Assembly (NCBI GenBank): GCA_002423905.1 | Contig: DIVC01000005.1 | Location: forward strand, 1 to 6,245 | DNA length: 6,245 nucleotides | DNA from: Idiomarina sp. UBA6142 | Lineage (GTDB): Bacteria; Pseudomonadota; Gammaproteobacteria; Enterobacterales; Alteromonadaceae | Direction: 5' to 3' | Part shown: in pieces, positions 1 through 6,245 of the stretch | Numbering within the stretch: position 1 is the first letter of the stretch | Layout of the letters: the number at the start of each line of letters is the position of its first letter | The notes under the pieces: model-generated | Seen by the model: the letters and a program-made list of their open reading frames with translations, nothing else | The model's database searches: none | Told to the model about the DNA's origin: nothing | Position numbers and translations under genes: made by a program

Positions 1-1547
1 ACTTCAGCAACCCGTTCGGCGACATGCAGCAATAATTCATCGCCCACCTCATGGCCAAGGGAATCGTTAATTTTCTTAAAGTCATCTAGGTCAAACAGTA
101 ACATGGCGTGCTGAATACGTTTACGCACTAAATTGGAGTGGCTGACTTGAAAATAGGAGCGGTTAGGGAGCCCGGTGAGGGTATCCGTATTCGACAACCG
201 ACGTAACTCACGTTCGGCATTTTTGCGCTCGGTAATATCCGAGAAGGTAGCGACATAATGGGTGATTTGGTCAACTTCGTCGCGAATCGCGTCAATGGTG
301 AGTTCAATTTGATAGGTCGACTTATCTTTGTGTAGGTCCTCAATTTCACCGTGCCAACTGCCATGATGGGCAATCGTTTGCTTCATTTTATTTAAATAGT
401 CGGGACTATAAAGACCAAACTGTAATTCCCGACCGAGCATATCATCACGATGAAAGCCGGTAATACGGGTAAATGACTGATTGATTTCTATGGCTTTGAA
501 GTGGTTGTCGTAAATACACACGCCATCAGAAATATTGGTAATTGATGCCGCTAACATTTTTAAGCGTTCCTCGGCAGCAACCAACGGCGTAATGTCTTTC
601 AACGTACCGGTCATTCGAGTGGGTTGTTGTTGCATATCGCGTTCGACAATTTTGCCGCGGTCGAGTACCCATATCCAGCTATCATCAGTTTTGACCCGGT
701 AGGTAATCTCAAAGCAGTCGCTGCGGCCATCAAGATAGTCATGCAATGCTTGTTGCACGCGTTTCAAGTCTGACGGATGAATGTTCGAAGACTGGCTGCG
801 CTCACCAAAGCGAATGCGATCTTGTGGAAAGCTCGCCAGTTGACGCCATTGATTGTGTCGGTGCAGGGTTTCGGCACGGATGTCCCAGTCCCATAATTGG
901 TCGCCGCTACCCCATAAACTTAATTTTAAGCGTTCCTCACTTTCGCGGAGTTGGTGAATTGCCAAACGGCGAGCACGAATAGTCAAGGCGATAGCGGCAA
1001 ATAGTGCCACGGTCACTAGCAAATAACCGGCAATAGCCCAGGGTGATAACCAAGCCGGTACCGCCACGTTGAGATGCAGCTGGCGCCGGCCTTGCCAAGT
1101 GAGGCCATCGGTTGAGGCTTCAACGACGAATTGAAACCGACCAAAGCCAAGGTTGGTATAGGTCGCACGGCGGAAATCAGCGTCGGTATAAATCCAGTTG
1201 GCATCGAGCCCATGCAGCCGATACCGGTAATATAAGCGCTGTGGTTGGGGGGCGTAGGGCGCGCCAAACTCAATGGTGAAGGGTTCGCGCAGATTCGGTA
1301 AATAGAGTGTTTCGGCATTATAGAGCTGGGGCCGATTGCGGGCATCCAGTTGACTCGCCTGAATGGGTTGATTGGCAACCCGAAGAGTAATTAATTCAAC
1401 TTGCCAATCGGCCGCTTGTGCGCTCAGCGCGGGGCTAAAAAAGCTTATCATCAGCATGCTTAGCAAGGCGACAATGGTGCAGTTCCACCCCGTACGAAGG
1501 TATCGTTGACGATCGAAAATGACCCCGCAAGGAAGGTTATTCAGCAC
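1..1547 (-). CDS. Membrane-bound c-di-GMP signalling protein: signal peptide, Y_Y_Y, TM, PAS-PAS, GGDEF (3' end outside window)
   Basis: This is a sensor expected to make or break cyclic di-GMP at the inner membrane in response to a periplasmic or PAS-sensed signal. About 515 codons are visible, open to the left edge. In order: a basic n-region and hydrophobic core (about 13-37) with likely cleavage after SAQA (45); a periplasmic Y_Y_Y domain (about 85-163; YYRYRLHGLDANW, then FRRATYTNLGFG); a transmembrane helix (about 166-190) followed by RARR; PAS1 (about 205-320, with LWDWDI); PAS2 (about 328-440, ending FSDITERK); and the start of GGDEF from about 452 (DTLTGLPNR, DLDDFKKIND, GHEVGDELL). 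By alignment with PleD, D486, N494 and D503 match metal- and GTP-contacting residues. The GGDEF motif and any EAL domain lie beyond the window, so cyclase versus phosphodiesterase activity cannot be decided. No Reg_prop beta-propeller precedes Y_Y_Y. The GTG at 1547 is the first usable start after an in-frame TAA at 1608-1610. An ATG at residue 31 would destroy the signal peptide's charged n-region. Confidence 0.9.
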   Translation of the reverse strand, partial: MLNNLPCGVIFDRQRYLRTGWNCTIVALLSMLMISFFSPALSAQAADWQVELITLRVANQPIQASQLDARNRPQLYNAETLYLPNLREPFTIEFGAPYAPQPQRLYYRYRLHGLDANWIYTDADFRRATYTNLGFGRFQFVVEASTDGLTWQGRRQLHLNVAVPAWLSPWAIAGYLLVTVALFAAIALTIRARRLAIHQLRESEERLKLSLWGSGDQLWDWDIRAETLHRHNQWRQLASFPQDRIRFGERSQSSNIHPSDLKRVQQALHDYLDGRSDCFEITYRVKTDDSWIWVLDRGKIVERDMQQQPTRMTGTLKDITPLVAAEERLKMLAASITNISDGVCIYDNHFKAIEINQSFTRITGFHRDDMLGRELQFGLYSPDYLNKMKQTIAHHGSWHGEIEDLHKDKSTYQIELTIDAIRDEVDQITHYVATFSDITERKNAERELRRLSNTDTLTGLPNRSYFQVSHSNLVRKRIQHAMLLFDLDDFKKINDSLGHEVGDELLLHVAERVAE

Positions 1548-1621
1548 GTAAGTCCCCGAAAATAGGCCGTTGAATGAGCAGCTCTTATCATTGTTTTTAT
1601 CGTGCGGTTACGTTAAACAAT
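1548..1621 (-). other. Intergenic gap between M16 peptidase and sensor genes, no strong signal
   Basis: This 74-base AT-rich spacer holds the sensor's probable ribosome binding site and a 7-bp inverted repeat (1590-1596 with 1615-1621, ATTGTTT/AAACAAT) separated by 18 bases. The repeat has no GC-rich stem and no T tract on the minus strand, so it is not a convincing terminator. I found no well-spaced -35/-10 pair. Read-through from the peptidase gene is the simplest reading. Confidence 0.4.
1553..1557 (-). promoter_or_regulatory. Likely ribosome binding site supporting a GTG start for the sensor gene
   Basis: GGGGA on the minus strand lies 5 bases upstream of the GTG at 1547. No ATG, GTG or TTG occurs in frame between this GTG and the upstream in-frame TAA (1608-1610). 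The later ATG codons (residues 31 and 33) have no Shine-Dalgarno-like sequence before them. This favours GTG initiation and a long, basic n-region before the hydrophobic core. The match to the ideal AGGAGG is only partial. Confidence 0.45.
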
Positions 1622-4363
1622 TCACCTACCACTGTCAAAGCTCTTTGGTACCGCATGGACAAAAAATTGCGCCTGCGCACGCTGACGCCATTGTCGCCAG
1701 AATTCCAGCAGCGCTGATGGCTGCCATTGTTCGATGGCTTGGGCTAACGCACTGAGGCGGTTAAAGTGCGGGTCGTCCTGCATGATGGAGGTCCATAAGC
1801 GTTGGCTGCGAATTCTGAGATTGGTATCGGGCTCACGTAGTTGTTGGCCAATAGAGTGTTTGCTAGAACTCAATTGCTGTGCCAGTAACTGCGGTAATTG
1901 AGCGCTAAAGTCGTCGACAAATTGCTTAATACGTTGCTCGACTTGGTCATGGGTGTAGTTATTGGATTGCACGTATAGCAATAAGTGGGGCTGCTGTTGT
2001 AGCGGCAAATAGCTGCTACCTACCACATAACCGAGTTGTTGCTCGGTACGCAGTTGCGAGAAGATTCGAGGTGCAATCAGATCATTGAGCAGCAGCACCG
2101 CTGCTTGCGCAGCAATGGTCTTTTCGGGATGCTGCAACACCAACATGGAAGCAAAGTCGGTGTGTTGTGTGGGAACCAATAACGCCTGCTGTAAGTCAAG
2201 CATGCTGCTTAAACAGCGAGGGCTCAGGTTGAGTTGGGGCTGTTGGCAAGGCGCACCGATAAAGTTGCTTAGGGCGCGATTCAGTTGCTGCGCTTCGGCT
2301 CGGCTCAAGTCACCGTGCACTAATGTCTTATGACTCACACAGCAAAATAGTTGCTGCTGCCATTGGGTAAAATCGGCTACTTGCAGCTGCTCTATGGCTT
2401 GCGCCAAATCAGGTAGGCAATAGGTGTAGGGTTGCAATAGCACGTTTACTCGGGCAAACAGCAGGCTAATTGGCTTATTCGCTAGTGATGACTGCCAGTT
2501 AGCACTCAACTTCGTGCGCATATCATGCCAACGGGTATCCTGCATGGTTAAGTTGGGCAGTTCGGTGAGAAGCTGTTCAAACAGCGCCACAATACCATTG
2601 GAGTAGCCGGACAAATGCAGGGTAATGCCAGTTTGCTGGGTGTATAGGTTAAAATGAAGCCCGGCGATCTCGGCGTCATAGTATTGTTCGTTGAGTTGGT
2701 CGAGTAATAAATCACACCATAAGCGTGCACAAGCATAGCTGGTGGCATTTTGCATTGAATGCGGTAGCATTAAATGAAGATAAATATGTGCTTTGGGGGC
2801 TCTAAAATCTGGGTCCTGTAGCCACCATAGTTGCTGTGAGTTGCTATTCGTCAACAGCAATGGTTGTGCCGAAGCGGCGGCCTCTAGAGGTTTAACCCCG
2901 CGCTGTTGATGCAAAAAAGCATTGGCTGGTGGCAATTGCATGGTCGCTAGCGGTTGTGCCTGAGAAAAGCGTTGTAGTTGACCTGTCGATAACGGCTGCA
3001 GTGAATACTCGGCATGATAGATGGGTTCCTGTCGATCGGTCAGAACGTTTCTGTGTATCAGCGTAATTCGCAATTGCTGCGGACTCATTAACGCGAGTAG
3101 CTGTTCGGCAAAGTCGCGATTTAGACCATCCATACGGTAATCACCAAAAATCACATCATGGTGCGGATAGTGGTGCATGTTAATGGCCAGTTGCGGGGCT
3201 AGATCTTCGCTGCGCGCTGGTTCCTGATAGGAAAATGCGTTGCCAATACTGATTTGCCGTTCTTGGTAGCGCCAATCTTCGAGCCCTTGTTGCTGAATCA
3301 GAGCAATAAAGGCGAAGACATAACTGACAATCTCATCACAATGTTGTAAACCCAATTCAGTCAACTGCATGTTGATATTGAAGTCTTTGAAATTACTGCC
3401 GCTGATACCGCCACCGGCGGCAAGGCTATGGATCCAATGCTGTTGATGCAAATGGCTATAGAGACTGCCAGGCCCTTCGTAGCCGAGTAAGTGGGCTATA
3501 AAGCTGGTGGTTTTATGGGCATAGTCGGCGTCTATTCCTGGCAAGGCAAACGCCATAATGAGACGACGAGCATTTTTGAGTGGTTTTACCTGAATTTGCA
3601 CGCCCAGTTGGTCGGCCCGATATAAGGGCTGTTGCACCGAAAAATCAGGCCCGTCAGCGGCAGTGATGCTACCGCCATAATGCTGTGCAAGTTGCGCTAA
3701 TTCCGCCAGTGACTGGGGGCCAGCCAAAACCAGCGTCATACGACTGGAGCGATACCAAAGCCGAAAAAATTGCCATAGGCGTTGGTGCAGGTGCTTACTC
3801 GATGAGGTTTTAAGAGTGGCAAGGTTACCCACTGAAAATTTACTAAATGGGTGTTCGGGGTTTGCCGTAGCCTTGTGCACCTGATACAAGCGACGCAGCT
3901 CATCACGTTGTTTAAGGCGGAATTCAGACTCAATGGCTTGTAATTCGTGAGCTACCCACTTGGGAGCAAATAACGGTTGGTAGAAAAACCGGCTAAAACG
4001 ATCCAGTGCAGCGGCAAACTGCTGGGGTGCGATTGAGAAATAATAATTACTGTACTCCGTGCCAGTCCACGCGTTGTGAGTTCCCCCATGCGCAGCGATG
4101 AAGTCCTGATAGTCAGTTGGTTCAGGGAAGCCTTCAGTACCGAGAAACAGCATATGTTCAAGAAAATGAGCTAGCCCTTGGGCGTCCTCGGGATCGTGAA
4201 AATGACCAGCCGCTACAGCGAGAGCAGCGCTGCTTGAGCGCGCTTGTTGGTCATGAATGAGGGTGCAGCGTAACCCATTTGGCAATACCAACTGGTGGTA
4301 TGTCCGTTTATCGGTTGGGCTGATAATCAGCCCCGATGAGTTAAGGCTACGGCCGGATTGCAT
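1622..4363 (-). CDS. Insulinase/pitrilysin-like M16 zinc metallopeptidase, apparently cytoplasmic
   Basis: This is a complete 913-residue protein of the M16A (insulysin/pitrilysin) family, whose members cleave peptides held inside a closed two-halved chamber. The inverted zinc motif HFLEH is at 66-70 (ligands H66 and H70, catalytic E69). E147, in the segment HELQAIESEF, is the third ligand, at the same spacing as E189 of human insulin-degrading enzyme. Further family segments are HPFSKFSVGN (171-180), LGYEGPGSL (293-301) and, in the C-terminal half, LRTEQQLGYVV, whose R772 and Y779 match the substrate-binding Arg/Tyr pair of insulysin. The layout is M16 N-terminal domain (about 25-165), first M16_C domain (about 190-370), middle domain (about 375-650) and inactive C-terminal domain. 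All catalytic residues are intact. No signal peptide is seen, unlike periplasmic pitrilysin of E. coli (about 960 residues), and an in-frame stop close upstream excludes an extension. The protein is rich in Gln and Leu. The physiological substrate cannot be deduced. Confidence 0.95.
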   Translation of the reverse strand: MQSGRSLNSSGLIISPTDKRTYHQLVLPNGLRCTLIHDQQARSSSAALAVAAGHFHDPEDAQGLAHFLEHMLFLGTEGFPEPTDYQDFIAAHGGTHNAWTGTEYSNYYFSIAPQQFAAALDRFSRFFYQPLFAPKWVAHELQAIESEFRLKQRDELRRLYQVHKATANPEHPFSKFSVGNLATLKTSSSKHLHQRLWQFFRLWYRSSRMTLVLAGPQSLAELAQLAQHYGGSITAADGPDFSVQQPLYRADQLGVQIQVKPLKNARRLIMAFALPGIDADYAHKTTSFIAHLLGYEGPGSLYSHLHQQHWIHSLAAGGGISGSNFKDFNINMQLTELGLQHCDEIVSYVFAFIALIQQQGLEDWRYQERQISIGNAFSYQEPARSEDLAPQLAINMHHYPHHDVIFGDYRMDGLNRDFAEQLLALMSPQQLRITLIHRNVLTDRQEPIYHAEYSLQPLSTGQLQRFSQAQPLATMQLPPANAFLHQQRGVKPLEAAASAQPLLLTNSNSQQLWWLQDPDFRAPKAHIYLHLMLPHSMQNATSYACARLWCDLLLDQLNEQYYDAEIAGLHFNLYTQQTGITLHLSGYSNGIVALFEQLLTELPNLTMQDTRWHDMRTKLSANWQSSLANKPISLLFARVNVLLQPYTYCLPDLAQAIEQLQVADFTQWQQQLFCCVSHKTLVHGDLSRAEAQQLNRALSNFIGAPCQQPQLNLSPRCLSSMLDLQQALLVPTQHTDFASMLVLQHPEKTIAAQAAVLLLNDLIAPRIFSQLRTEQQLGYVVGSSYLPLQQQPHLLLYVQSNNYTHDQVEQRIKQFVDDFSAQLPQLLAQQLSSSKHSIGQQLREPDTNLRIRSQRLWTSIMQDDPHFNRLSALAQAIEQWQPSALLEFWRQWRQRAQAQFFVHAVPKSFDSGR

Positions 4364-4367
4364 AACG

Positions 4368-4372
4368 CTCCT
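4368..4372 (-). promoter_or_regulatory. Ribosome binding site of the M16 peptidase gene
   Basis: AGGAG on the minus strand lies 4 bases before the ATG at 4363. Upstream in the same frame there is a TGA near 4407-4409 and no ATG, GTG or TTG between it and 4363. The start is therefore well fixed, and with it the absence of a signal peptide. Confidence 0.65.
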
Positions 4373-4412
4373 GTCAACAAGGCGCCTGAATGGGCTGGCC
4401 AGTGTTCAAGCG

Positions 4413-4769
4413 TTACTGATCCAGCGGCGTATCGAAGTTTGCTGGCCGCTCAAAAGAGCCTTCATAAGACACTAGGCGATCGTTATCAAAGCGCAAAACC
4501 ACATAGCTTTGGTAGTTATCTTTAGGGCTAGTTCCAGCATTCATATTAAAAATATAATGCCAAACGTCTTGCCGAAATACATTACTTGCAACTGGGGAGC
4601 CCATGACAAACTCAACTTGAGCTTTGCTCATATTGACGCGTAACTGATCAATATCACGTTGCTCGAGATAATTACCTTGTGGGACGTCAATGCGATATAC
4701 CAGCCCTTCGAATACCGAACAACCGCTGAGAATGATCATGAAGCAACTGGTGACTAAAAATTTTTTCAT
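4413..4769 (-). CDS. bamE: Outer membrane protein assembly factor BamE (SmpA/OmlA lipoprotein)
   Basis: BamE is a small outer-membrane lipoprotein of the BAM complex, which folds and inserts beta-barrel proteins. It binds BamD and phosphatidylglycerol and modulates BamA. The 118-residue product starts MKKFLVTSC and has a lipoprotein signal peptide ending in the lipobox LSGC, with the acylated cysteine at 17. Ser follows at +2, consistent with sorting to the outer membrane. The SmpA/OmlA domain follows: VYRIDVPQGNYLEQRDIDQLRVNMSK corresponds to the family's conserved VYRxDxxQGNY segment and the R-x-GM-T/S-xxQV helix, then VMGSP, WHYIF and a final beta-strand region (VVLRFDNDRLVSYEG). E. coli BamE has 113 residues, so length is normal. 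It lies downstream of recN, as in E. coli, but a terminator separates the two. The next gene, for the M16 peptidase, starts 49 bases after its stop. The ribosome binding site is weak (CAGG, 4 bases before ATG). Confidence 0.97.
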   Translation of the reverse strand: MKKFLVTSCFMIILSGCSVFEGLVYRIDVPQGNYLEQRDIDQLRVNMSKAQVEFVMGSPVASNVFRQDVWHYIFNMNAGTSPKDNYQSYVVLRFDNDRLVSYEGSFERPANFDTPLDQ

Positions 4770-4818
4770 ACAACCTGCTTTGGCTTGTCAAAAGGTAAGG
4801 CGCGTAAATGCTTAACGG

Positions 4819-4847
4819 ATAATAAACAAAGAGGCTGGCAATGACCA
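4819..4847 (-). promoter_or_regulatory. Candidate sigma70 promoter for bamE, overlapping the recN terminator
   Basis: On the minus strand TGGTCA (4842-4847, four of six matches to TTGACA) is followed after 17 bases by TATTAT (4819-4824, five of six matches to TATAAT). Transcription would begin near 4812 and give a leader of about 43 bases before bamE. The recN terminator makes an independent promoter here likely, and this is the best-spaced pair I found. The -35 element and spacer lie inside the terminator hairpin DNA. This is read from sequence only, with moderate to low certainty. Confidence 0.35.
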
Positions 4848-4858
4848 GCCTCTTTGTT
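4825..4858 (-). terminator. Intrinsic terminator of recN
   Basis: A perfect 14-bp inverted repeat (4825-4838 with 4845-4858) encloses a 6-base loop. On the minus strand it reads AACAAAGAGGCTGG, loop TCATTG, then the complementary arm ending CTCTTTGTT, continuing into TATTAT. The GC-rich core GAGGCTGG is followed by a T-rich tract, as expected of a Rho-independent terminator for leftward transcription. It begins 14 bases after the recN stop codon, so it should largely uncouple recN from bamE. The arms are flanked by A/T on both sides, but no gene converges from the left. Confidence 0.85.
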
Positions 4859-4872
4859 CTGCAATTATAGAC

Positions 4873-6245
4873 TTAACTGACCGCTAATAGTTCTTCCGCA
4901 TTAGCTTTACTTGCTGCAGTGACGGTATCACCACCCAATAAACGTGCCAGTTCAATAACCCGTTGCTGATGCTCGAGCTGCACTATCACTGTTTCGGTGT
5001 GTTCGCCATCTGTGGTTTTATCAACCCGTAACTGCTGGTGCGCCTTAGCGGCCACTTGCGGCAAATGAGTAACACAAATAACTTGGCAGGACTGCCCTAA
5101 TTGTCGCAATAAACGACCCACCGTAGCAGCTGTTGCACCACTCACACCGACATCGACCTCGTCAAACATTAATGTTGGGGTCGTCATTTGACTGGCGGTG
5201 ATGACTTGAATCGCTAAACTGATGCGTGATAGTTCGCCACCGGAAGCGACTTTGTTTAACGACTGTAATGGTTGTCCAGGGTTAGTTGTGACCTGAAATT
5301 GAATCTGATCGGTACCGAGTTTGCTCGCCGGTGCTTGACCATGATGCTCTAGGTCAATATAAAAACGGCCATGGGGCATATTTAGTTGCTGCATGGCAGC
5401 ACTAATACGCTCACCCAGCTCTCTGGCTGCGCTGACCCGACTGAGGGATAGCTTTTCAGCACTGGCGCGATATTGTTGCGCTGCTTGTTTAACCTGTTGT
5501 TCACTGCCATCGGCTAGCTGGGTTTGTTGTTGCAACTGGGCTAATTCTTGCTCTAACTGCTGCTGGAATTGTGGCAATTGGTGCGCTTCTAGTTGATGCT
5601 TGCGCGCTAGCTTGATCGCCTGGGTAACGCGTTGTTCGGTGACCGCTAGTTGTTCATCATCAAGCTCAACGTGGTCATGATAATGGCGCAATTCACTGGC
5701 GGCTTCTTGCAATTGCACACTGGCTTCGTGCAGCAGGCGGACCATAGGTTCGAGTTGCTTATCGTTGTCTAACTGTTGTTCTAACCGTGATAATGCCGAC
5801 TGAACCAGACTAAAGGCATTATTATGCTCACCTTCGTACAAGGCATTTAAGGCGAAGCTAGCATCTTCTAACAACGTCGCACTATGGCTTAAACGCCGAT
5901 GCTGTTGTTCGAGCTCGGCAAACTCATCGGGTTGTAACGCGAACTCTTGGAGCTCATGCAACTGATAACTCAGGAGTTGCGTCCGCGATTGACGATCGGC
6001 TTGTTGCTGCTCGAGTTGCTTTTGTTGTTTGCGCAGTTGATACCAGTGTTGATAATCCTGGCTAACTTGTTCGAGCAAACTCTGATGACGTGCATAGTGA
6101 TCGAGCACATTGAGTTGATGTTCGGTGCGGGTGAGTAATTGATGTTCATGCTGACCATGAATATTGACCAATAACGGGGCTATTTCACGCAATTGTGCAA
6201 CCGTCACTGGATAGCCGTTAATCCAAGCTTTAGAGCGGCCTTCAC
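4873..6245 (-). CDS. recN: DNA repair protein RecN (5' end outside window)
   Basis: RecN is an SMC-like ATPase that acts in recombinational repair of DNA double-strand breaks in the cytoplasm. The last 456 residues are visible; the family is about 553 residues, so roughly the first 100, with the Walker A motif, lie past the right edge. Numbered from the first full codon (6241-6243): GRSKAWING (2-10) and IHGQHEHQLL (28-37), which is typical of RecN; a long Gln/Glu/Leu-rich coiled-coil section (about 45-270); the ABC signature ASGGELSR (about 333-340); Walker B TLMFDEVD (D361, E362); D-loop VGVSGATAA; and H-loop CVTHLPQVAA (H393). The C-terminus SKANAEELLAV is also typical. All ATPase motifs in view are intact. 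Translation is open through the right edge, so the GTG at 6207 is an internal valine and not the start. recN genes are usually in the LexA/SOS regulon, but the promoter is not in this window, so that cannot be checked. Confidence 0.97.
   Translation of the reverse strand, partial: EGRSKAWINGYPVTVAQLREIAPLLVNIHGQHEHQLLTRTEHQLNVLDHYARHQSLLEQVSQDYQHWYQLRKQQKQLEQQQADRQSRTQLLSYQLHELQEFALQPDEFAELEQQHRRLSHSATLLEDASFALNALYEGEHNNAFSLVQSALSRLEQQLDNDKQLEPMVRLLHEASVQLQEAASELRHYHDHVELDDEQLAVTEQRVTQAIKLARKHQLEAHQLPQFQQQLEQELAQLQQQTQLADGSEQQVKQAAQQYRASAEKLSLSRVSAARELGERISAAMQQLNMPHGRFYIDLEHHGQAPASKLGTDQIQFQVTTNPGQPLQSLNKVASGGELSRISLAIQVITASQMTTPTLMFDEVDVGVSGATAATVGRLLRQLGQSCQVICVTHLPQVAAKAHQQLRVDKTTDGEHTETVIVQLEHQQRVIELARLLGGDTVTAASKANAEELLAVS

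Noticed and set aside
1016..1378. Minus-strand 120-codon frame within the sensor gene
   Set aside because: The Y_Y_Y and transmembrane coding of the sensor runs through the same DNA in another frame on the same strand. The 120-residue product is Pro-rich and resembles no family.
1590..1621. Inverted repeat ATTGTTT/AAACAAT as a terminator or operator
   Set aside because: Only 7 AT-rich base pairs with an 18-base loop and no T tract on the transcribed side. It is within what chance gives in AT-rich spacer DNA.
1570..1755. Plus-strand reading frame of 61 codons across the peptidase 3' end and the spacer
   Set aside because: Most of it is antisense to the conserved M16 gene. It has no recognisable motif and only a weak ribosome binding site, so it looks like a chance frame.
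4384..4402. Palindromes GGCGCC and CTGGCCAG in the 49-base gap between bamE and the peptidase
   Set aside because: They are short, self-complementary without a usable loop, and not followed by T residues, so they are not a credible terminator. No repeat elsewhere in the window matches them.
4257..4475. Plus-strand reading frame of 72 codons spanning the bamE-peptidase gap
   Set aside because: It is antisense to the peptidase start and the bamE end, both well-supported genes, and shows no domain or membrane features.
4786..4791. Perfect TTGACA hexamer on the minus strand upstream of bamE
   Set aside because: A -10 at 16-18 bases would fall on the bamE start codon region (ATGAAA/TGAAAA) and is a poor match. 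A start there would leave no leader for the ribosome binding site.
5500..6100. Repetitive-looking TTG/CTG-rich sequence in recN
   Set aside because: On the coding strand these are CAA/CAG and Leu/Glu codons of the RecN coiled-coil arm. There is no regular tandem unit.
1..6245. Mobile element, CRISPR array, tRNA/rRNA, defence or toxin-antitoxin system
   Set aside because: No transposase or integrase frame, terminal repeat, regularly spaced repeat or RNA-gene signature was seen on either strand. Four well-recognised gene families fill nearly all the window.

Overview
The window reads as ordinary chromosomal DNA of a gammaproteobacterium, with all four genes on the minus strand and densely packed. 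The recN-bamE order, the RecN and BamE sequence character, and a Y_Y_Y/PAS/GGDEF membrane sensor together suggest a marine lineage of the Alteromonadales type (Idiomarina-like is my best guess). That placement is inference from family resemblance, not a database match.

Reading in the direction of transcription (right to left): the 3' four-fifths of recN, a DNA double-strand-break repair ATPase, enters from the right edge and ends at 4873. A strong intrinsic terminator follows at once (4825-4858). A short intergenic stretch then leads to bamE (4413-4769), the small lipoprotein of the outer-membrane beta-barrel assembly machine. After 49 bases comes a full-length pitrilysin/insulysin-type zinc metallopeptidase of 913 residues (1622-4363). 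After 74 bases comes the 5' part of a membrane-bound cyclic-di-GMP signalling protein (1547 to the left edge): signal peptide, periplasmic Y_Y_Y domain, transmembrane helix, two PAS domains and the start of a GGDEF domain. Its C-terminus, including the GGDEF motif itself and any EAL domain, lies outside the window.

I see no convincing terminator between bamE, the peptidase and the sensor, so they may share a transcript. recN is separated from them by its own terminator. A candidate bamE promoter overlaps that terminator. The genes do not form an obvious pathway: DNA repair, envelope biogenesis, peptide turnover and c-di-GMP signalling. I found no mobile element, CRISPR array, RNA gene, toxin-antitoxin pair or defence system, and no undescribed system. 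The points most worth a second look are the sensor that lacks the beta-propeller usually found before Y_Y_Y, the pitrilysin-type peptidase without a signal peptide, and the terminator/promoter overlap before bamE. No stretch longer than about 105 bases is without a gene.
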